DNA from: Thermomonas carbonis
GTDB lineage: Bacteria > Pseudomonadota > Gammaproteobacteria > Xanthomonadales > Xanthomonadaceae
NCBI RefSeq assembly: GCF_014396975.1
Contig: NZ_CP060719.1
Coordinates: 1,460,001 to 1,524,000 of the forward strand
DNA length: 64,000 nt
Direction: 5' to 3'
Of the stretch, positions 1-10,490 are shown piece after piece. The notes under the pieces were generated by a model. That model was not told the DNA's origin and searched no databases. It saw only the letters and a program-made list of their open reading frames with translations. The translations under genes were made by a program, and so were the position numbers. How positions within the stretch are numbered: the stretch's first letter is position 1; every line of letters starts with the position of its first letter.

Positions 1-386
1 AGGAACACGCCGACCCAGTCGTCGTTGAACATCGCATCGCGGTCGCGCAGGTTGGCGCGCACCGAAGACGGATCCGGGTCCATCGCCTTGAACGAGACGT
101 ACAGCGCGTCGTCGGTATAGCCCAGGCGCACCCGGGTCTTGGCCTGCGCGGGGGTGTTGTCGCCGGGACTGATTTCGTAGTCGATCGACTGCTCCAGCGC
201 ACCTGCCCACCCGGCATCGTCCAGCTTGCCGTCGATCACGATGTCGCCCTGCAGGCGCGGGATCGCACCCGCGGGAATGCGCGACGTGGTCGGCGCGGCG
301 GGCGTGGCGTCCTGCGCCTGCGCGAACGGCGCGCACAGCAGCAGGGCGATGGTCAGTGCGCGGGGTTTCGGTGCGAACAGATTCAA
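1..386 (-). CDS. Secreted CBM9-like / DUF5916-type protein, N-terminal part
   Basis: Only the first ~128 codons are in the window; the gene runs off the left edge. A short hydrophobic leader ending near AQAQ is followed by the motif IDGKLDDAGW and later YTDDALYVSFKAMDPDP, the opening of the carbohydrate-binding family-9-like fold that heads DUF5916 proteins in this family. These are large outer-membrane-associated proteins of unknown substrate. The ATG at 400 runs into a stop after five codons, so the start is taken as TTG at 386, which has GGAGAG a few bases upstream. Family assignment is from memory of the motif; substrate is unknown. Confidence 0.7.
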   Translation of the reverse strand, partial: MNLFAPKPRALTIALLLCAPFAQAQDATPAAPTTSRIPAGAIPRLQGDIVIDGKLDDAGWAGALEQSIDYEISPGDNTPAQAKTRVRLGYTDDALYVSFKAMDPDPSSVRANLRDRDAMFNDDWVGVF

Positions 387-653
387 GCGGCTCTCTCCAT
401 GAGTCGTGCGGTCAAGTGGTGCAATCGATGGCGCAATGGGTGGATGGATGCAGGCGGATGCGATCCGGTTGCCATGACCAATGGCAGGGGGCGCGTTACA
501 TGGCGCGCGTGCTGCGCCTGGCGTTAACGATGCCGATGCGCGATGTCTTGCACGCAGTGCTGCAGGTGGGCCTGACCGATGGCACGGGGCGGTTGCGGCG
601 GTCTCACGCGGGCGGCGCTAAACTCGCGGCTTTCCGTTGCAAAGGCCTTCCCC

Positions 654-2717
654 ATGCGCCCATCGAATCTGAGCCGGCTTGTCCTGAGCCTGTCCATTGC
701 CGCCGCCCTCGGCCTGCCCATGGCGGCTTGCACCAAGAGCCCCGCACCGGAAGCGGCCGCCACCGCCGCCAAGCCCGCCGCCAGCGTGGAGAAGGTCGTG
801 GACGAACATTCCTATGCCGAGCCGGACAAGGTGCGCACCACCGACCTGGCGCTGGACCTGAAGGTCGACTTCGCCAGCAAGACCATCAGCGGCACCGCGA
901 CCTATGCGCTGGAGTGGATCGACAAGGCCGCGACCCAGCTTGCGCTGGACAGCCGCGACATCAGCATCCAGAAGGCCGAAGGGCTGGGCGCAGACGGCAA
1001 GTGGAGCGACCTCAAGTTCGCACTGGGCGGCAAGGATCCGATCCTGGGCAGCAAGCTGACCATCGAGACGCCCAACCGCCCGGCCAAGGTGCGGGTGACC
1101 TATGCGACTTCGCCCGAGGCCTCCGGCCTGCAGTGGCTGGAGCCGTCGATGACCGAGGGCAAGAAGACGCCTTTCATGTTCAGCCAGTCGCAGCAGATCC
1201 ACGCGCGCTCGTGGGTGCCGTTGCAGGACACGCCGATGATCCGCTTCACCTACAGCGCCAACGTCAAGGCACCGGCGGACGCGATGGTGCTGATGAGCGC
1301 GGACAACGATCCGGCCGCAGTGCGCGATGGCGATTACAGCTTCAAGATGCCGCAGAAGATCCCGTCCTACCTGCTGGCGATCGCCGCCGGCGACCTGGTG
1401 TTCAAGCCGATCGGCGCGCGCAGCGGCGTGTGGGCGGAACCGACGATGGTGGACAAGGCGGTGGCCGAATTCATCGACACCGAAAAGATGATCGATACCG
1501 CCGAGAAGCTGTACGGCCCGTATCGCTGGGGTCGCTACGACCTGCTGGTGCTGCCGCCGTCGTTCCCGTACGGCGGCATGGAAAATCCGCGCCTGACCTT
1601 CGCCACGCCCACGGTGATCGTCGGCGACAAGTCGCTGGTCTCGCTGATCGCGCATGAACTCGCGCACAGTTGGTCGGGCAACCTGGTGACCTTCGCCACC
1701 GACAAGGACGCGTGGCTCAACGAAGGCACCACCACCTACGTGCAATCGCGCATCACCGAGTCGCTGTACGGCCGCGACATGGCGGCGATGGAAGAGGTCA
1801 TCGACCGCAACGAGCTCAAGGAAGAATTCAAGGAGCTCGATCCCAAGCTGCAGCGGCTGTCGCTGAAGCCCGGCGACCTGGCCGATCCCGACAATTCCTC
1901 CTCCGCCACCGTCTACACCAAGGGCGCGTGGTTCCTGCAGTTCCTGGAGCAGCGCTACGGCCGCGCCGTGTTCGATCCGTGGCTGAAGGGCTACTTCGAC
2001 CACTTCGCCTTCCAGAGCATCACCACCGCGCAGTTCCGCGATTACCTGAAGGCCAACCTGGTCGACAAGCATCCGAACGTGGTGACGATGGCCGAGGTCG
2101 ATGCGTGGCTGTTCGATGCCGGCATCCCCAACGGTGCACCTGTCGTCGAGTCCGGCAAGTTCAGCACGGTCAATGCCGCGCGCATCGCCTGGCAGGGCAG
2201 CAACAACCTGCCGAATCCGATCGTCACCGACGAGTGGACGACGCAGGAATGGGTGCACTTCCTCGAAGGCATGCCGGACACGCTCAAGCCGGAGCAACTG
2301 GCGCAGCTCGACACCGCGTACAAGTTCACCGGCACGCCGAACGGCGAGATCGCGATGCGCTGGTATCCGCTGGCCGAGCGCAGTGGCTATGCGGCGGCGC
2401 GTCCAGAGCTTGGCAAGTTCGTGGAGCGGGTCGGCCGGCGCAAGCTGATCATGCCGATCTACACCGCGCTGGTCGCCACGCCGGAGGGCCTGGCCTTCGC
2501 CGAGCAGTCGTTCGCCCGCGCCAAGCCGGGCTATCACCCGATCACCACAGGTTCTGTCGAAGGCGTGATCGCCAAGGCGAAGGACAAGGCGGCCTCGACG
2601 ACGGTGCCGTTCCAGCCCGACGCGCCCGCGGCCACGCCGGGCAAGATGGAATCGATGGAAGTGCCGCAGGAACTGCATCCGGTCGATCCGGCACCGCAGA
2701 CACCGCCCGAGAGCTGA
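654..2717 (+). CDS. M1-family aminopeptidase lipoprotein (leukotriene A4 hydrolase-like)
   Basis: Zinc aminopeptidase predicted to remove N-terminal residues from peptides in the periplasm or at the inner face of the outer membrane. The 687-residue protein has a lipoprotein signal with lipobox LPMAAC. The M1 exopeptidase motif GGMEN is followed by HELAH (H334, E335, H338) and the third zinc ligand E357 in WLNEGTT. SGLQWLEPS and QDTP resemble leukotriene A4 hydrolase, whose C-terminal helical domain is also present. The ORF is open further upstream, but ATG 654 is the start that yields the signal peptide. A TAAACT box at 619-624 is a plausible -10. The next gene begins 8 bases after the stop, so the two are probably co-transcribed. 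Confidence 0.9.
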   Translation: MRPSNLSRLVLSLSIAAALGLPMAACTKSPAPEAAATAAKPAASVEKVVDEHSYAEPDKVRTTDLALDLKVDFASKTISGTATYALEWIDKAATQLALDSRDISIQKAEGLGADGKWSDLKFALGGKDPILGSKLTIETPNRPAKVRVTYATSPEASGLQWLEPSMTEGKKTPFMFSQSQQIHARSWVPLQDTPMIRFTYSANVKAPADAMVLMSADNDPAAVRDGDYSFKMPQKIPSYLLAIAAGDLVFKPIGARSGVWAEPTMVDKAVAEFIDTEKMIDTAEKLYGPYRWGRYDLLVLPPSFPYGGMENPRLTFATPTVIVGDKSLVSLIAHELAHSWSGNLVTFATDKDAWLNEGTTTYVQSRITESLYGRDMAAMEEVIDRNELKEEFKELDPKLQRLSLKPGDLADPDNSSSATVYTKGAWFLQFLEQRYGRAVFDPWLKGYFDHFAFQSITTAQFRDYLKANLVDKHPNVVTMAEVDAWLFDAGIPNGAPVVESGKFSTVNAARIAWQGSNNLPNPIVTDEWTTQEWVHFLEGMPDTLKPEQLAQLDTAYKFTGTPNGEIAMRWYPLAERSGYAAARPELGKFVERVGRRKLIMPIYTALVATPEGLAFAEQSFARAKPGYHPITTGSVEGVIAKAKDKAASTTVPFQPDAPAATPGKMESMEVPQELHPVDPAPQTPPES

Positions 2718-2725
2718 TCGCCAGC

Positions 2726-3691
2726 GTGGTGAAACGGGCGAAACGTTTCGCCGCGATCGCCGTGCTGGCGATCGTGGCGACTTCGTTGATTGCGGCGGTC
2801 GCGTTGTGGCGCGATCCCTTCCTGCTGGTGCGCGGCGAGTTCGCGCGCCAGCGGGTGGCGGCAGGATTGTCGCGTGCGAGTGTGGACGTGGCCGGTCATC
2901 GCTGGTCGTACGCCTATCGCGATGCCGATGCGGCCGATGCACCGACCGTGGTGATGCTCCACGGCTTCACCGGCAGCAAGGAAAACTGGTACCCGCTGGC
3001 TGCGCAGCTGGAAGGCCGCTATCGCCTGCTGATCCCCGATCTGCCCGGTTGGGGCGAAAGCGAACGCAAGCCGGGTGCCGTCTACGGGTTCACCCAGCAG
3101 GCGGCCAATGTGGTGGCCTTCGTGCGCGCGCTGTCGCCCGGCAAGCCGGTGGTGTTGCTTGGCCATTCGATGGGCGGTGGCATCGCCGCGCTCGCCGCGG
3201 CGCGCTACCCGCAAGACATCGGCAAAGTCGGCTTGCTGGATGCCGCCGGCGTGCGCTTCAAGGACAACCAGTTCGGACTGGACGTGCTGGCCGGCAGGAA
3301 TCCGTTCGCGGTCGAGGACGACGCCTCGCTCAAGCGCTACATCGACATCGTCTTCCATGACGCGAACGCCAAGCCATGGCTGCCGTGGCCGGCCTCGACC
3401 GCGATCATCCGCAAGCGCCGCGCCGACGCCGAATTCGAGCAGGGTGTGCTGACCCGCATCGGTCGCAGCGAGGAAATGCTGTTGCCCGGCAAGGAAGCCA
3501 CCAACATCCGCCAGCCGGCACTGTTGTTGTGGTGCAGGCAGGACGCGGTGATCGATGCCAGTGCGCTGGAGTTGTACGCGCAACGCATCCCGCAGGCGCG
3601 CAAGGTGCTGCTGGACGGCTGCGGGCACATGTCGCTGATGGAGCGGCCGGCCGAGGTCGCCGATGCGGTGGTGGCGCTGGTCGATCGCTGA
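2726..3691 (+). CDS. Alpha/beta hydrolase, membrane-anchored
   Basis: Serine hydrolase of the alpha/beta fold, likely an esterase or lipase; substrate unknown. An N-terminal hydrophobic helix (about residues 8-28) would anchor it in the inner membrane. The oxyanion-hole HGFTGS, the nucleophile elbow GHSMGG and the C-terminal histidine in GCGHMSLMERP are all present, with an acid in CRQDAVID. Length (321 aa) is normal for monoacylglycerol lipase/ABHD6-like proteins. The start is one of two adjacent GTG codons (2726 or 2729), lying 8-11 bases after the aminopeptidase stop, so the genes form a short operon. Confidence 0.85.
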   Translation: MVKRAKRFAAIAVLAIVATSLIAAVALWRDPFLLVRGEFARQRVAAGLSRASVDVAGHRWSYAYRDADAADAPTVVMLHGFTGSKENWYPLAAQLEGRYRLLIPDLPGWGESERKPGAVYGFTQQAANVVAFVRALSPGKPVVLLGHSMGGGIAALAAARYPQDIGKVGLLDAAGVRFKDNQFGLDVLAGRNPFAVEDDASLKRYIDIVFHDANAKPWLPWPASTAIIRKRRADAEFEQGVLTRIGRSEEMLLPGKEATNIRQPALLLWCRQDAVIDASALELYAQRIPQARKVLLDGCGHMSLMERPAEVADAVVALVDR

Positions 3692-3782
3692 CGGCGTCGC
3701 GCGGCGATGGGCGTGCTTGTACGATCGGCGTCGGCCGGCGAATCTCCTTCGCCCGCGACGACAACGCAAACGGAGTTGCCTC

Positions 3783-4505
3783 ATGAAGACCGCATCGCTC
3801 GCCATCGCCGCCGTGTTGCTGCTCCCCGCCTGCAAGGGCGAAGATCCGCAGGCCGCCGCGCAAGCCGCCGCCGCGCAGGCCGCGGCGAAGGACCAGGCCG
3901 CCGAGGCGATGGCGAAGCAATTCGACGATGCCGTGACCGCGCAGAACTGGACGCTGGCCAAGGCGCATGGCGAGATCCTGCAGATCGAGCATCCCACCAG
4001 CGCCGCTGCCGAGCGGGTCAAGCCGAAGCTCGACGAGATCAAGGCCAAGGCCGAGGCGACCCAGCAGGAGGCGCGGCTGGCCTCGTTGTGGGCCTATGGC
4101 GATGAACCCGTCGGCAAGAACGGCCACCAGCTGTCGGCGGCGATTTACTCGCAGGAACCGGTGGATACCGACGGCAGCGGTGCCAAACCGGTGCGGCTGA
4201 TCTTCCGCGACCATCCCGAATGGGGCCGCAGCAGCTACCTCGTCCTGGAAGCCGGCGACTTCGACTGCTACGCGGGTTGCAAACTCAAGGTCACCGTGGA
4301 CGGCAAGGTCCACACCTTGCCGGGCTCGCGGCCGAAGACCGATGACGCCATCGCCATGTTCGTCGAAGACTGGAAGGGCCTGTGGAAGCTCGCCAAGTCC
4401 GGCAAGCAGCTGTCGATCGAGTTCCCGACCAAGACCGTCGGCAAGCGCACCGCCGAATTCGAGGTCGGCGGGCTGGATGCGTCGAAGTTGCCGAAGTGGA
4501 ATTGA
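3783..4505 (+). CDS. Hypothetical lipoprotein
   Basis: A 240-residue protein of unrecognised family. It starts with a lipoprotein signal (lipobox LLPAC, cysteine at residue 17), then an alanine/glutamine-rich helical stretch (about 25-90) likely to be coiled coil. A globular C-terminal half (about 95-235) contains GDFDCYAGCKLKV and a predicted beta-rich fold. The start ATG 3783 is chosen because upstream in-frame codons lack a signal peptide. It is the last gene before a convergent pair; a palindromic repeat and a stem-loop follow. Function is unknown. Confidence 0.8.
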   Translation: MKTASLAIAAVLLLPACKGEDPQAAAQAAAAQAAAKDQAAEAMAKQFDDAVTAQNWTLAKAHGEILQIEHPTSAAAERVKPKLDEIKAKAEATQQEARLASLWAYGDEPVGKNGHQLSAAIYSQEPVDTDGSGAKPVRLIFRDHPEWGRSSYLVLEAGDFDCYAGCKLKVTVDGKVHTLPGSRPKTDDAIAMFVEDWKGLWKLAKSGKQLSIEFPTKTVGKRTAEFEVGGLDASKLPKWN

Positions 4506-4524
4506 GTGCGCCGACAGCAGCACC

Positions 4525-4613
4525 GTAGCCCGGACAAGCGCAGCGCATCCGGGGTTTCGTACGTCGGATGTCGCGATACCCCGGATGCGGCCGTTGGCCT
4601 TGTCCGGGCTACA
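4525..4613. repeat. Large REP-like inverted repeat
   Basis: The arms GTAGCCCGGACAAG (4525-4538) and CTTGTCCGGGCTAC (4600-4613) are perfect inverses. A second nested pair, CGCATCCGGGG (4544-4554) and CCCCGGATGCG (4580-4590), lies inside. The element sits between convergent genes. The GTAGCCCGG...GCATCCGGGG core belongs to a class of palindromes scattered in gammaproteobacterial intergenic regions; a partial copy is at 42488-42511. Confidence 0.75.
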
Positions 4614-4625
4614 AGATCTTGACCG

Positions 4626-4647
4626 CTCTCCCGCAGGCGCGGGAGAG
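4626..4647. terminator. Stem-loop between convergent genes
   Basis: CTCTCCCGC (4626-4634) pairs perfectly with GCGGGAGAG (4639-4647) around a 4-base loop. It lies just past the stop of the minus-strand kinase and downstream of the plus-strand lipoprotein, so it can end both transcripts. No U-run follows, so a rho-independent role is inferred only from position. Confidence 0.5.
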
Positions 4648-4658
4648 GGAGTCCCGGT

Positions 4659-5594
4659 TCACGCCAGCGCGTAACCGAACTGCTGGCGGAACTGCTGCGA
4701 GAATTCGTCGTGGTCGAAGCGCTGGTTCTGGGTGCCGGGGTGTTCGACCTTGAGCGCGCCCATCAGGTTGCTCATGCGGCCGATGGTCATCCAGTCGTAG
4801 CCTTTCTCGATGCCGAAGATCAGGCCGGCGCGGAAGGCGTCGCCGCAGCCGGTGGGATCGGTGACGCGGCGTTCGTGCGCGGGCGGGATGCGGTGGGTGA
4901 TGCCGTCGGCATGGATTTCCGCACCCTGCGGGCCACGGGTGGTGATGTACGCCTTCACCTTGCCGGCGATCTCCTGCTCGCTCCAGCCGGTGCGTTCCTG
5001 CAGCAGGTTGGATTCGTAGTCGTTGACGGTGACGTACTGCGCCTGTTCGATGAAGTGCCGCAGCTCCTCGCCGTTGAACAGCGGCATCGCCTGGCCGGGA
5101 TCGAAGATGAAGGGGATGCCGGCTTCGGCGAATTCGGACGCGTTCTGCAGCATGCCTTCGTAACCGTCCGGGCTGACGATGCCGATGGTCACGCCGGGCA
5201 CGTCGCGCACATGGTTCTCGTAGCTGCGCATCATCGCGCCCGGATGGAAGGCGGTGATCTGGTTGTTGTCGAGGTCGGTGGTGATGAACGCCTGCGGGGT
5301 GAACAGTTCGTCGATCACCTTGACCCGGTCCAGAGTGATGCCCTGTTCCTGGAACCACTCGCGGTACGGGCCGAAGTCGGCGCCGACGGTCGCCATCGGG
5401 ATCGGGTCGCCGCCCAGCAGCTTGAGGTTGTAGGCGATGTTGCCGGCGCAGCCGCCGAATTCGCGGCGCATCCGCGGGACCAGGAACGACACATTCAGGA
5501 TGTGCACCTTGTCCGGCAGGATGTGGTTCTTGAACTGGTCGGGGAACACCATGATGGTGTCGTAGGCCAGGGAACCGCAGATCAGGGCAGCCAT
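4659..5594 (-). CDS. PfkB-family carbohydrate/nucleoside kinase
   Basis: ATP-dependent kinase of the ribokinase superfamily, 311 aa, cytoplasmic; homologues in this family are usually called adenosine or carbohydrate kinase. The N-terminal strand MAALICGSLAYDTI, the FGGCAGNIAYNL substrate-lid region and the PfkB signature 2, DPTGCGDAFRAGLIFG, with its catalytic aspartate, are all present. The ORF is open 39 codons further upstream, but ATG 5594 gives the conserved N-terminus. Divergent from mreB with about 230 bases between. Which sugar or nucleoside it phosphorylates cannot be read from the sequence. Confidence 0.88.
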   Translation of the reverse strand: MAALICGSLAYDTIMVFPDQFKNHILPDKVHILNVSFLVPRMRREFGGCAGNIAYNLKLLGGDPIPMATVGADFGPYREWFQEQGITLDRVKVIDELFTPQAFITTDLDNNQITAFHPGAMMRSYENHVRDVPGVTIGIVSPDGYEGMLQNASEFAEAGIPFIFDPGQAMPLFNGEELRHFIEQAQYVTVNDYESNLLQERTGWSEQEIAGKVKAYITTRGPQGAEIHADGITHRIPPAHERRVTDPTGCGDAFRAGLIFGIEKGYDWMTIGRMSNLMGALKVEHPGTQNQRFDHDEFSQQFRQQFGYALA

Positions 5595-5700
5595 CGGGGC
5601 CTCGCGGGCGCGTGGACGAAAAGGGCGCACAGGGTAGCGTCGGCATCGCCCGGCGGCCAGCGACGGCTGAATCGGAGCGCGGCGCTGCCCGGCAATCTCC

Positions 5701-6868
<1,168 letters not shown>

Positions 6869-6912
6869 GTCTGTATCCGGAGATCGGCCATCCATGGCCG
6901 ACTCCGAAGCCG

Positions 6913-6965
6913 CGTAGCGAAAAACGTGGTTTTCGCTAGGCTACGCAAACGTCGTTGCCGTTTGC
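6913..6965 (+). promoter_or_regulatory. Two hairpins in the mreB-mreC gap
   Basis: The 163-base gap between mreB and mreC holds a stem TAGCGAAAA/TTTTCGCTA (6915-6923 with 6930-6938) flanked by CGTAGC/GCTACG, then GCAAACG/CGTTTGC (6945-6951 with 6959-6965). Because the rest of the operon is tightly packed, the hairpins could lower readthrough or stabilise the mreB message so that MreB is made in excess of MreC. That role is inference. Confidence 0.55.
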
Positions 6966-7031
6966 GTTGGTCCCTCCCGGGCCAAACCGTCGCTTCGTTC
7001 CTTCTCCCAAAGCCCTCGCCGACTCGCCCAC

Positions 7032-8006
7032 GTGCCGCCTTACGCCGGACCTCCCGCAGCCCGCCCTGGCGATGTCGCCGGCGTGCTGCGCCTGCTGGCG
7101 TACCTGATCCTGGCCACCGCGTTGATGGTGCTGGACTACCGCAGCGGCTGGCTGCGCGCCGTGCGCACCCAGGCGGAAGTGGCGGTGCAGCCGTTGTGGT
7201 GGCTGGCCGGGTTGCCCTCGAAAGTCGGTACCGGCCTGCGCGAGGAAGCGGTCACCCGCACGCAGCTTGCGCGCGACAACGAGCGCCTGCGCAATGCCCT
7301 GCTGATCCAGTCCGCGCGCAACGCCCGTATGCGCACTGCGGCAGCGGAAAACGAGCGCCTGCGGGGCCTGCTCGGCAGCGCCGAGCGTGGACGGCTGGAT
7401 GTGCAGCTGGCCTCCATCCTCGATATCGACCTGGACCCGACTCGCCAGCGCCTGTTGCTGGACAGCGGCAGCAACGGCGGGGTGCGCGTGGGTCAGGCCG
7501 TGATCGATGCCGGCGGTCTGATGGGGCAGGTGATCGCCACCACTCCAACCACGGCCAGCGTCCTGCTGCTGACCGACCCGGATCATGCGGTGCCGGTGGC
7601 GGTGGCGCGCAGCGGCATTCGCCTGGTGGTGTATGGCAGCGGCCGCAGCGACGCGTTGCACCTGGCCGACGTGCCGCTGTCCGCCGACGTGCGCGCCGGC
7701 GACCAGTTGTTGACGTCCGGCCTGGGCGGACGCTTCCCGCCCGGTTTCGCGGTGGGCACCGTGGGCGCGCTGCGGCCGGACGACAGCCGCGCCTTCCTGG
7801 AAGCCGACGTGACGCCCGCCGCGCAACTCGACCGCGGGCGCGACGTGCTGTTGCTGCGCGGCTACAAGCCGGTGCCGGCGATCAATCCCGCCGGCATCGC
7901 GCCACCTGCCACCAACGCATCCGCACCTGCATTGACGACTCCTGCCGCGCCGATGAATGCCGTCGTGCCGCCACCGAGCGCGCCCGCGCCGGAGCCGCGC
8001 CGATGA
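7032..8006 (+). CDS. mreC: Rod shape-determining protein MreC
   Basis: Bitopic inner-membrane protein whose periplasmic beta domains bind PBP2 and activate wall elongation. One transmembrane helix (about residues 18-38) is followed by a coiled coil (about 75-115, rich in leucine/arginine/glutamate) and the two beta-barrel modules, with the conserved VIDAGGLMGQV and LLTDPDHAVPV. The C-terminal ~45 residues are a proline/alanine tail without clear fold. The start GTG 7032 gives a normal 324-residue protein. Its stop overlaps the mreD start by 4 bases (ATGA), so translation is coupled. Confidence 0.95.
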   Translation: MPPYAGPPAARPGDVAGVLRLLAYLILATALMVLDYRSGWLRAVRTQAEVAVQPLWWLAGLPSKVGTGLREEAVTRTQLARDNERLRNALLIQSARNARMRTAAAENERLRGLLGSAERGRLDVQLASILDIDLDPTRQRLLLDSGSNGGVRVGQAVIDAGGLMGQVIATTPTTASVLLLTDPDHAVPVAVARSGIRLVVYGSGRSDALHLADVPLSADVRAGDQLLTSGLGGRFPPGFAVGTVGALRPDDSRAFLEADVTPAAQLDRGRDVLLLRGYKPVPAINPAGIAPPATNASAPALTTPAAPMNAVVPPPSAPAPEPRR

Positions 8007-8482
8007 GCCGCGCACGCAACGGCTGGGTGCTGCCGGTCAGCCTGCTGCTGGCGCTGCTGCTGGGGCTGGTGCCCTTGCCGGGGATGTTGCAGCCGTTGCG
8101 GCCGTACTGGCTGGCGCTGGTGCTGGCCTACTGGTTGCTGGAAGAACCCGAGCACATCGGCCTGGGCGTGGCGTTCGCACTGGGCGTGCTGGCGGACCTG
8201 GTGTTCGGCGGCCTGCTCGGCGAGCAGGCGATGCGGCTGGTGGTGATGGCCTTCATCCTCGATCGCTTCCGGGCGCGCATGCGCTTTTTTCCGCTGTCGC
8301 AGCAGGCGCTGGTGATCGGCGTTTTGCTGCTCAACGACCGCGTCATCAGCGCCGCCATCCACGTGGTGATGGGCGCTCCGCAACTACCGTGGTTGTACTG
8401 GCTGGCACCGTTGCTGGGCCTGCTGCTGTGGGCGCCGCTGCATTTCGCGCTGGACACCCTGCGCCTGCGCCGGCGGGGTTGA
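8003..8482 (+). CDS. mreD: Rod shape-determining protein MreD
   Basis: Small integral membrane protein, 159 aa, of the elongasome; partner of MreC. About five hydrophobic helices are visible, with the family segments RPYWLALVLAYW and the central GVAFALGVLADLVFGGLLGEQ. The start overlaps the end of mreC (ATGA at 8003-8006), and mrdA follows after 10 bases. Identification rests on membrane topology plus operon position as well as sequence. Confidence 0.93.
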   Translation: MSRARNGWVLPVSLLLALLLGLVPLPGMLQPLRPYWLALVLAYWLLEEPEHIGLGVAFALGVLADLVFGGLLGEQAMRLVVMAFILDRFRARMRFFPLSQQALVIGVLLLNDRVISAAIHVVMGAPQLPWLYWLAPLLGLLLWAPLHFALDTLRLRRRG

Positions 8483-8492
8483 ACGCACGCCG

Positions 8493-10490
8493 ATGATCCG
8501 TCGCGCCCGCCAACTCAAGGACCATGCGGTCGAGGCCGACCTGTTCCGCCGGCGCGCGCTGGTCGGGTTTTTGCTGGTGCTGCTGGCGTTGGGTGGCTTG
8601 GCCGCCTGGTATTTCCGCCTGCAGGTGATCCAGCACGCCGAGTTCGCCACCCGCTCGGAAGCCAACCGGCTGCGGCTGGTGCCGGTCGCGCCCGCGCGCG
8701 GCCTGATCTACGACCGCAAGGGCCGGCTGCTCGCCGACAACGTGGCGGCATGGAGGTTGGACGCGGTGCCGGAGCGCGCCGGTAACGCCGAAGCCCTGCT
8801 GGCGAAGCTGCAGTCGGTGGTGGTGCTGGACGACGAACAGCGCAGCCGCTTCCTGCGCGACTACAGGAACAGCCGCCCGTTCAAGCCGGTGACGATCAAG
8901 TTGCGCGTCTCTGACGATGAAGCCGCCCGCTTCGCGGTGGATCGCTGGCGTTTCCCCGGCGTGGAGCTGGTGCCGTACCTCGGGCGGGTGTATCCGCAGG
9001 GCGCGCTGTTCGCGCACGTGGTGGGCTACGTCGGCCGCATCGACGAGAAAGACCAGGCCGCACTGGGCGATGCCGGCGGCGCGTACTCGCACACCGGCAA
9101 GACCGGGCTGGAGCGCTATTACGAAGCGCAGCTGCGCGGCAAGCCCGGCTTCCGGCGGCTGGAAACCAACGTCGACGGGCGCACCGTGCGCGCGCTGGAC
9201 ACCGTGCCGGCCACGCCGGGTACCGACCTGCGGCTGTCGATCGACATCGACCTGCAGCGGGCGATGGTGGACGCCTTCGCCGAACTGGAAGGCACCGCGG
9301 TGGCGGTCGACCCGCGCAGCGGCGAAATCCTGGCGATGGTCAGCCTGCCGTCCTACGACCCCAACCTGTTCGTCAACGGCATCAGCCATGCCGACTACCA
9401 GGCGCTGAACGACAACCCGTCGCGGCCGCAGTTCAACCGCGCGGTGCTGGGCGGCGTCGCCCCCGGCTCCACGATCAAGCCGATGCTCGCCCTGGCCGGC
9501 CTGGACAGCGGCGTGCGCCGGGCCGAGGACAAGACCCTGTCGACCGGCATGTTCTACCTTGGCGGCCAGCGCCGCGGCTATGGCGATTCGCATCGCGGCG
9601 GCCACGGCTGGACCGACGTTCGCAAGTCGATCTATGAATCGGTCAATACCTACTATTACCGGCTGGCGCTGGACATGGGCATCGCCAGGATCGACGAATA
9701 CCTGGGCCGCTACGGCTTCGGCAAGCCGACCGGCGTGGATCTGTCCGGCGAGATCGGCGGGATCCTGCCGTCGCCGGAATGGAAGGCGGCGAACGCGTCG
9801 AAGCAGGGCAAGTGGTATCCCGGCGACACCGTGATCACCGGCATCGGCCAGGGCTTCTGGAAGGCCACCACCCTGCAACTGGCGCAGGCCACCGCGATGC
9901 TGGCCAACAACGGCTGGGTGCGTCGCCCGCATCTGGTCAAGGACATGCGTGCGGATTTCGCCGCGGCGTGGATGCCGGTCGAGCTGGTACCGCCGACCCG
10001 CGGCAGCGACAGCGCCGCGCATCTGCAGGCGGTTCGCGAGGGCATGATCGCGACCGTGCACGGACCCGGCACCGCGACCAACATTCGCCACGGTCTGACC
10101 TACCTGATCGCCGGCAAGACCGGCACCGCGCAGGTGGTCAGCCGCCGCGGCAGCGCGGCGATGAACCCGCGCAGCCTGCCGATGCACCTGCGCCATCGCG
10201 GCCTGTTCATCGCCTACGCGCCGGCGGATGCGCCGACCATCGCGATCGCCGTCGCGATCGAGGGCGGCGGCTACGGCGCATCCAGTGCGGCACCGGTGGC
10301 GCGCAAGGTGTTCGATGCCTGGCTGCTGGGCAAGGCCGTGGCACCGCCGCCGCAACAGGAACAGGCCGCGGCGATCGATGCCAATGCCGATGCTCAGGCG
10401 GCGTTGCCGCCGGATTTCTCCGGCGTGCAAGGCAGTCCCGGCGCGGCGATGCCGGCAGCCGCACCCGCAACGGCGGCATCGCGCCGATGA
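8493..10490 (+). CDS. mrdA: Penicillin-binding protein 2 (elongation transpeptidase)
   Basis: Monofunctional class B transpeptidase that crosslinks new peptidoglycan on the side wall together with RodA. A membrane helix (about residues 22-44) precedes the non-catalytic pedestal, starting near RGLIYDRKGRLLADN, and the transpeptidase domain. Active-site motifs are S326-T-I-K329, S383-V-N385 and K542-T-G. The 665 residues include a C-terminal alanine/proline-rich extension of about 40 residues. The stop overlaps the rodA start by 4 bases. Confidence 0.96.
   Translation: MIRRARQLKDHAVEADLFRRRALVGFLLVLLALGGLAAWYFRLQVIQHAEFATRSEANRLRLVPVAPARGLIYDRKGRLLADNVAAWRLDAVPERAGNAEALLAKLQSVVVLDDEQRSRFLRDYRNSRPFKPVTIKLRVSDDEAARFAVDRWRFPGVELVPYLGRVYPQGALFAHVVGYVGRIDEKDQAALGDAGGAYSHTGKTGLERYYEAQLRGKPGFRRLETNVDGRTVRALDTVPATPGTDLRLSIDIDLQRAMVDAFAELEGTAVAVDPRSGEILAMVSLPSYDPNLFVNGISHADYQALNDNPSRPQFNRAVLGGVAPGSTIKPMLALAGLDSGVRRAEDKTLSTGMFYLGGQRRGYGDSHRGGHGWTDVRKSIYESVNTYYYRLALDMGIARIDEYLGRYGFGKPTGVDLSGEIGGILPSPEWKAANASKQGKWYPGDTVITGIGQGFWKATTLQLAQATAMLANNGWVRRPHLVKDMRADFAAAWMPVELVPPTRGSDSAAHLQAVREGMIATVHGPGTATNIRHGLTYLIAGKTGTAQVVSRRGSAAMNPRSLPMHLRHRGLFIAYAPADAPTIAIAVAIEGGGYGASSAAPVARKVFDAWLLGKAVAPPPQQEQAAAIDANADAQAALPPDFSGVQGSPGAAMPAAAPATAASRR

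Noticed and set aside
618..2942. Long minus-strand open frame opposite the M1 aminopeptidase, and many like it across the window
   Set aside because: In GC-rich DNA the frame opposite a real gene stays open by chance; the translation is low-complexity arginine/histidine/glutamine with no motif, while the plus strand encodes a clear enzyme.
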